This document shows, piece after piece, positions 36,814 through 37,001 of a stretch of 37,001 bases of DNA (positions within the stretch are counted from its first letter, which is position 1; each line of letters starts with the position of its first letter). The notes below the pieces were generated by a model. That model did not search any database. It saw nothing but the letters and a program-made list of their open reading frames with translations, and was not told where the DNA came from. This DNA is from a virus. The stretch is taken from positions 1 to 37,001 of IMG/VR virus record IMGVR_UViG_3300047372_000321; one strand, written 5' to 3'. The translations under genes and the position numbers were made by a program.

Positions 36814-37001
36814 AATTATTTTCATTTTATCAGCAATTGACATTGACTCATGTAATTCAATTTTCTGATTTATACCTAAGTCTTCTTTTAAAGAATCCCA
36901 AGTTAATTCTTTAGATTCGTTCTTGGTTTTTTGTTTTTTCTTAATTTCATCGAATTCTCCCTTCTTAACTGCTTTTAAATCTTTTGCAGCCTGGTCTACA
37001 T
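36802..37001 (-). CDS. 3' part of a truncated CDS running off the window
   Basis: The minus-strand frame is open from the right edge and ends with TAA at 36802-36804. The 65 visible residues include VDQAAKDLKAVKKGEFDEIK, NESKELTWDSLKEDLGI and a C-terminus MSIADKMKIILSR. Charged and helical, no family recognised. T4 order would put gene 45 upstream of 44, but this end does not look like a sliding clamp. Confidence 0.6.
   Translation of the reverse strand, partial: VDQAAKDLKAVKKGEFDEIKKKQKTKNESKELTWDSLKEDLGINQKIELHESMSIADKMKIILSR

Overview
The window is part of a low-GC myovirus genome with T4-like gene content. Hallmarks are a gp17-type large terminase, a gp16-like small terminase, a gp14-like neck protein, a contractile sheath (gp18-like), a tail tube (gp19-like), a gp26-like baseplate hub protein, a gp44 clamp-loader ATPase and a T4-type RNase H. 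Four features point to a Bacteroidota (flavobacterial-type) host: a phage-encoded protein with a type IX secretion type B sorting domain, a DUF2805/TIGR03643 protein, weak Shine-Dalgarno signals, and promoters whose -10/-7 region resembles TAnnTTTG. I see no integrase, CRISPR array or insertion sequence.

Layout. 1-1548 (+): end of a gene, a secreted T9SS cargo protein and a hypothetical gene. 1545-2843 (-): two late virion-type genes. 2916-5892 (-): a tightly overlapping operon (family-25 glycosyltransferase, DUF2805, serine hydroxymethyltransferase, YfiM-like protein, cytidylyltransferase, 46-aa ORF). 5896-7996: two DUF2589-like genes (-) separated by a plus-strand family-2 glycosyltransferase with its own promoter and terminator, a moron-like cassette. 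8061-9358 (-): small zinc-finger and membrane ORFs behind a methylglyoxal synthase. 9373-10379 (-): RNA genes, namely canonical tRNA-Pro, -Arg and -Leu plus three tRNA-sized RNAs that do not fold normally. 10486-18919 (-): metabolism and regulation (GMP reductase/IMPDH family, an ECF-like sigma factor, a degenerate phosphoesterase, a PD-(D/E)XK protein, guanylate kinase, a flavodoxin-fold reductase, a nucleotidyltransferase, a Nei/Fpg glycosylase, an anchored zinc protease, tRNA-Ser and many small ORFs). 18921-32672 (-): KTSC protein and tail/packaging genes. 32703-36254 (-): replication genes. 36319-36813 (+): a second moron-like gene. 36802-37001 (-): a truncated gene.

How the genes fit together. 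Two promoter families appear to sort genes by function. TRTCAG-N10-TATATTAGTAC (four copies) precedes the tRNA cluster, the sigma factor (two copies in tandem) and RNase H, so it is probably early or middle. GATATATA-type elements, one containing an exact T4 late TATAAATA, precede tube, sheath, small terminase, neck and other late genes. The sigma factor is a natural candidate for reading the late family. A third, nearly identical 23-bp element drives both plus-strand moron-like genes. SHMT, guanylate kinase, the GMP reductase-like enzyme and methylglyoxal synthase suggest the phage adjusts host one-carbon, purine and triose-phosphate metabolism. Functional statements are by family resemblance read by eye; no database search was run.
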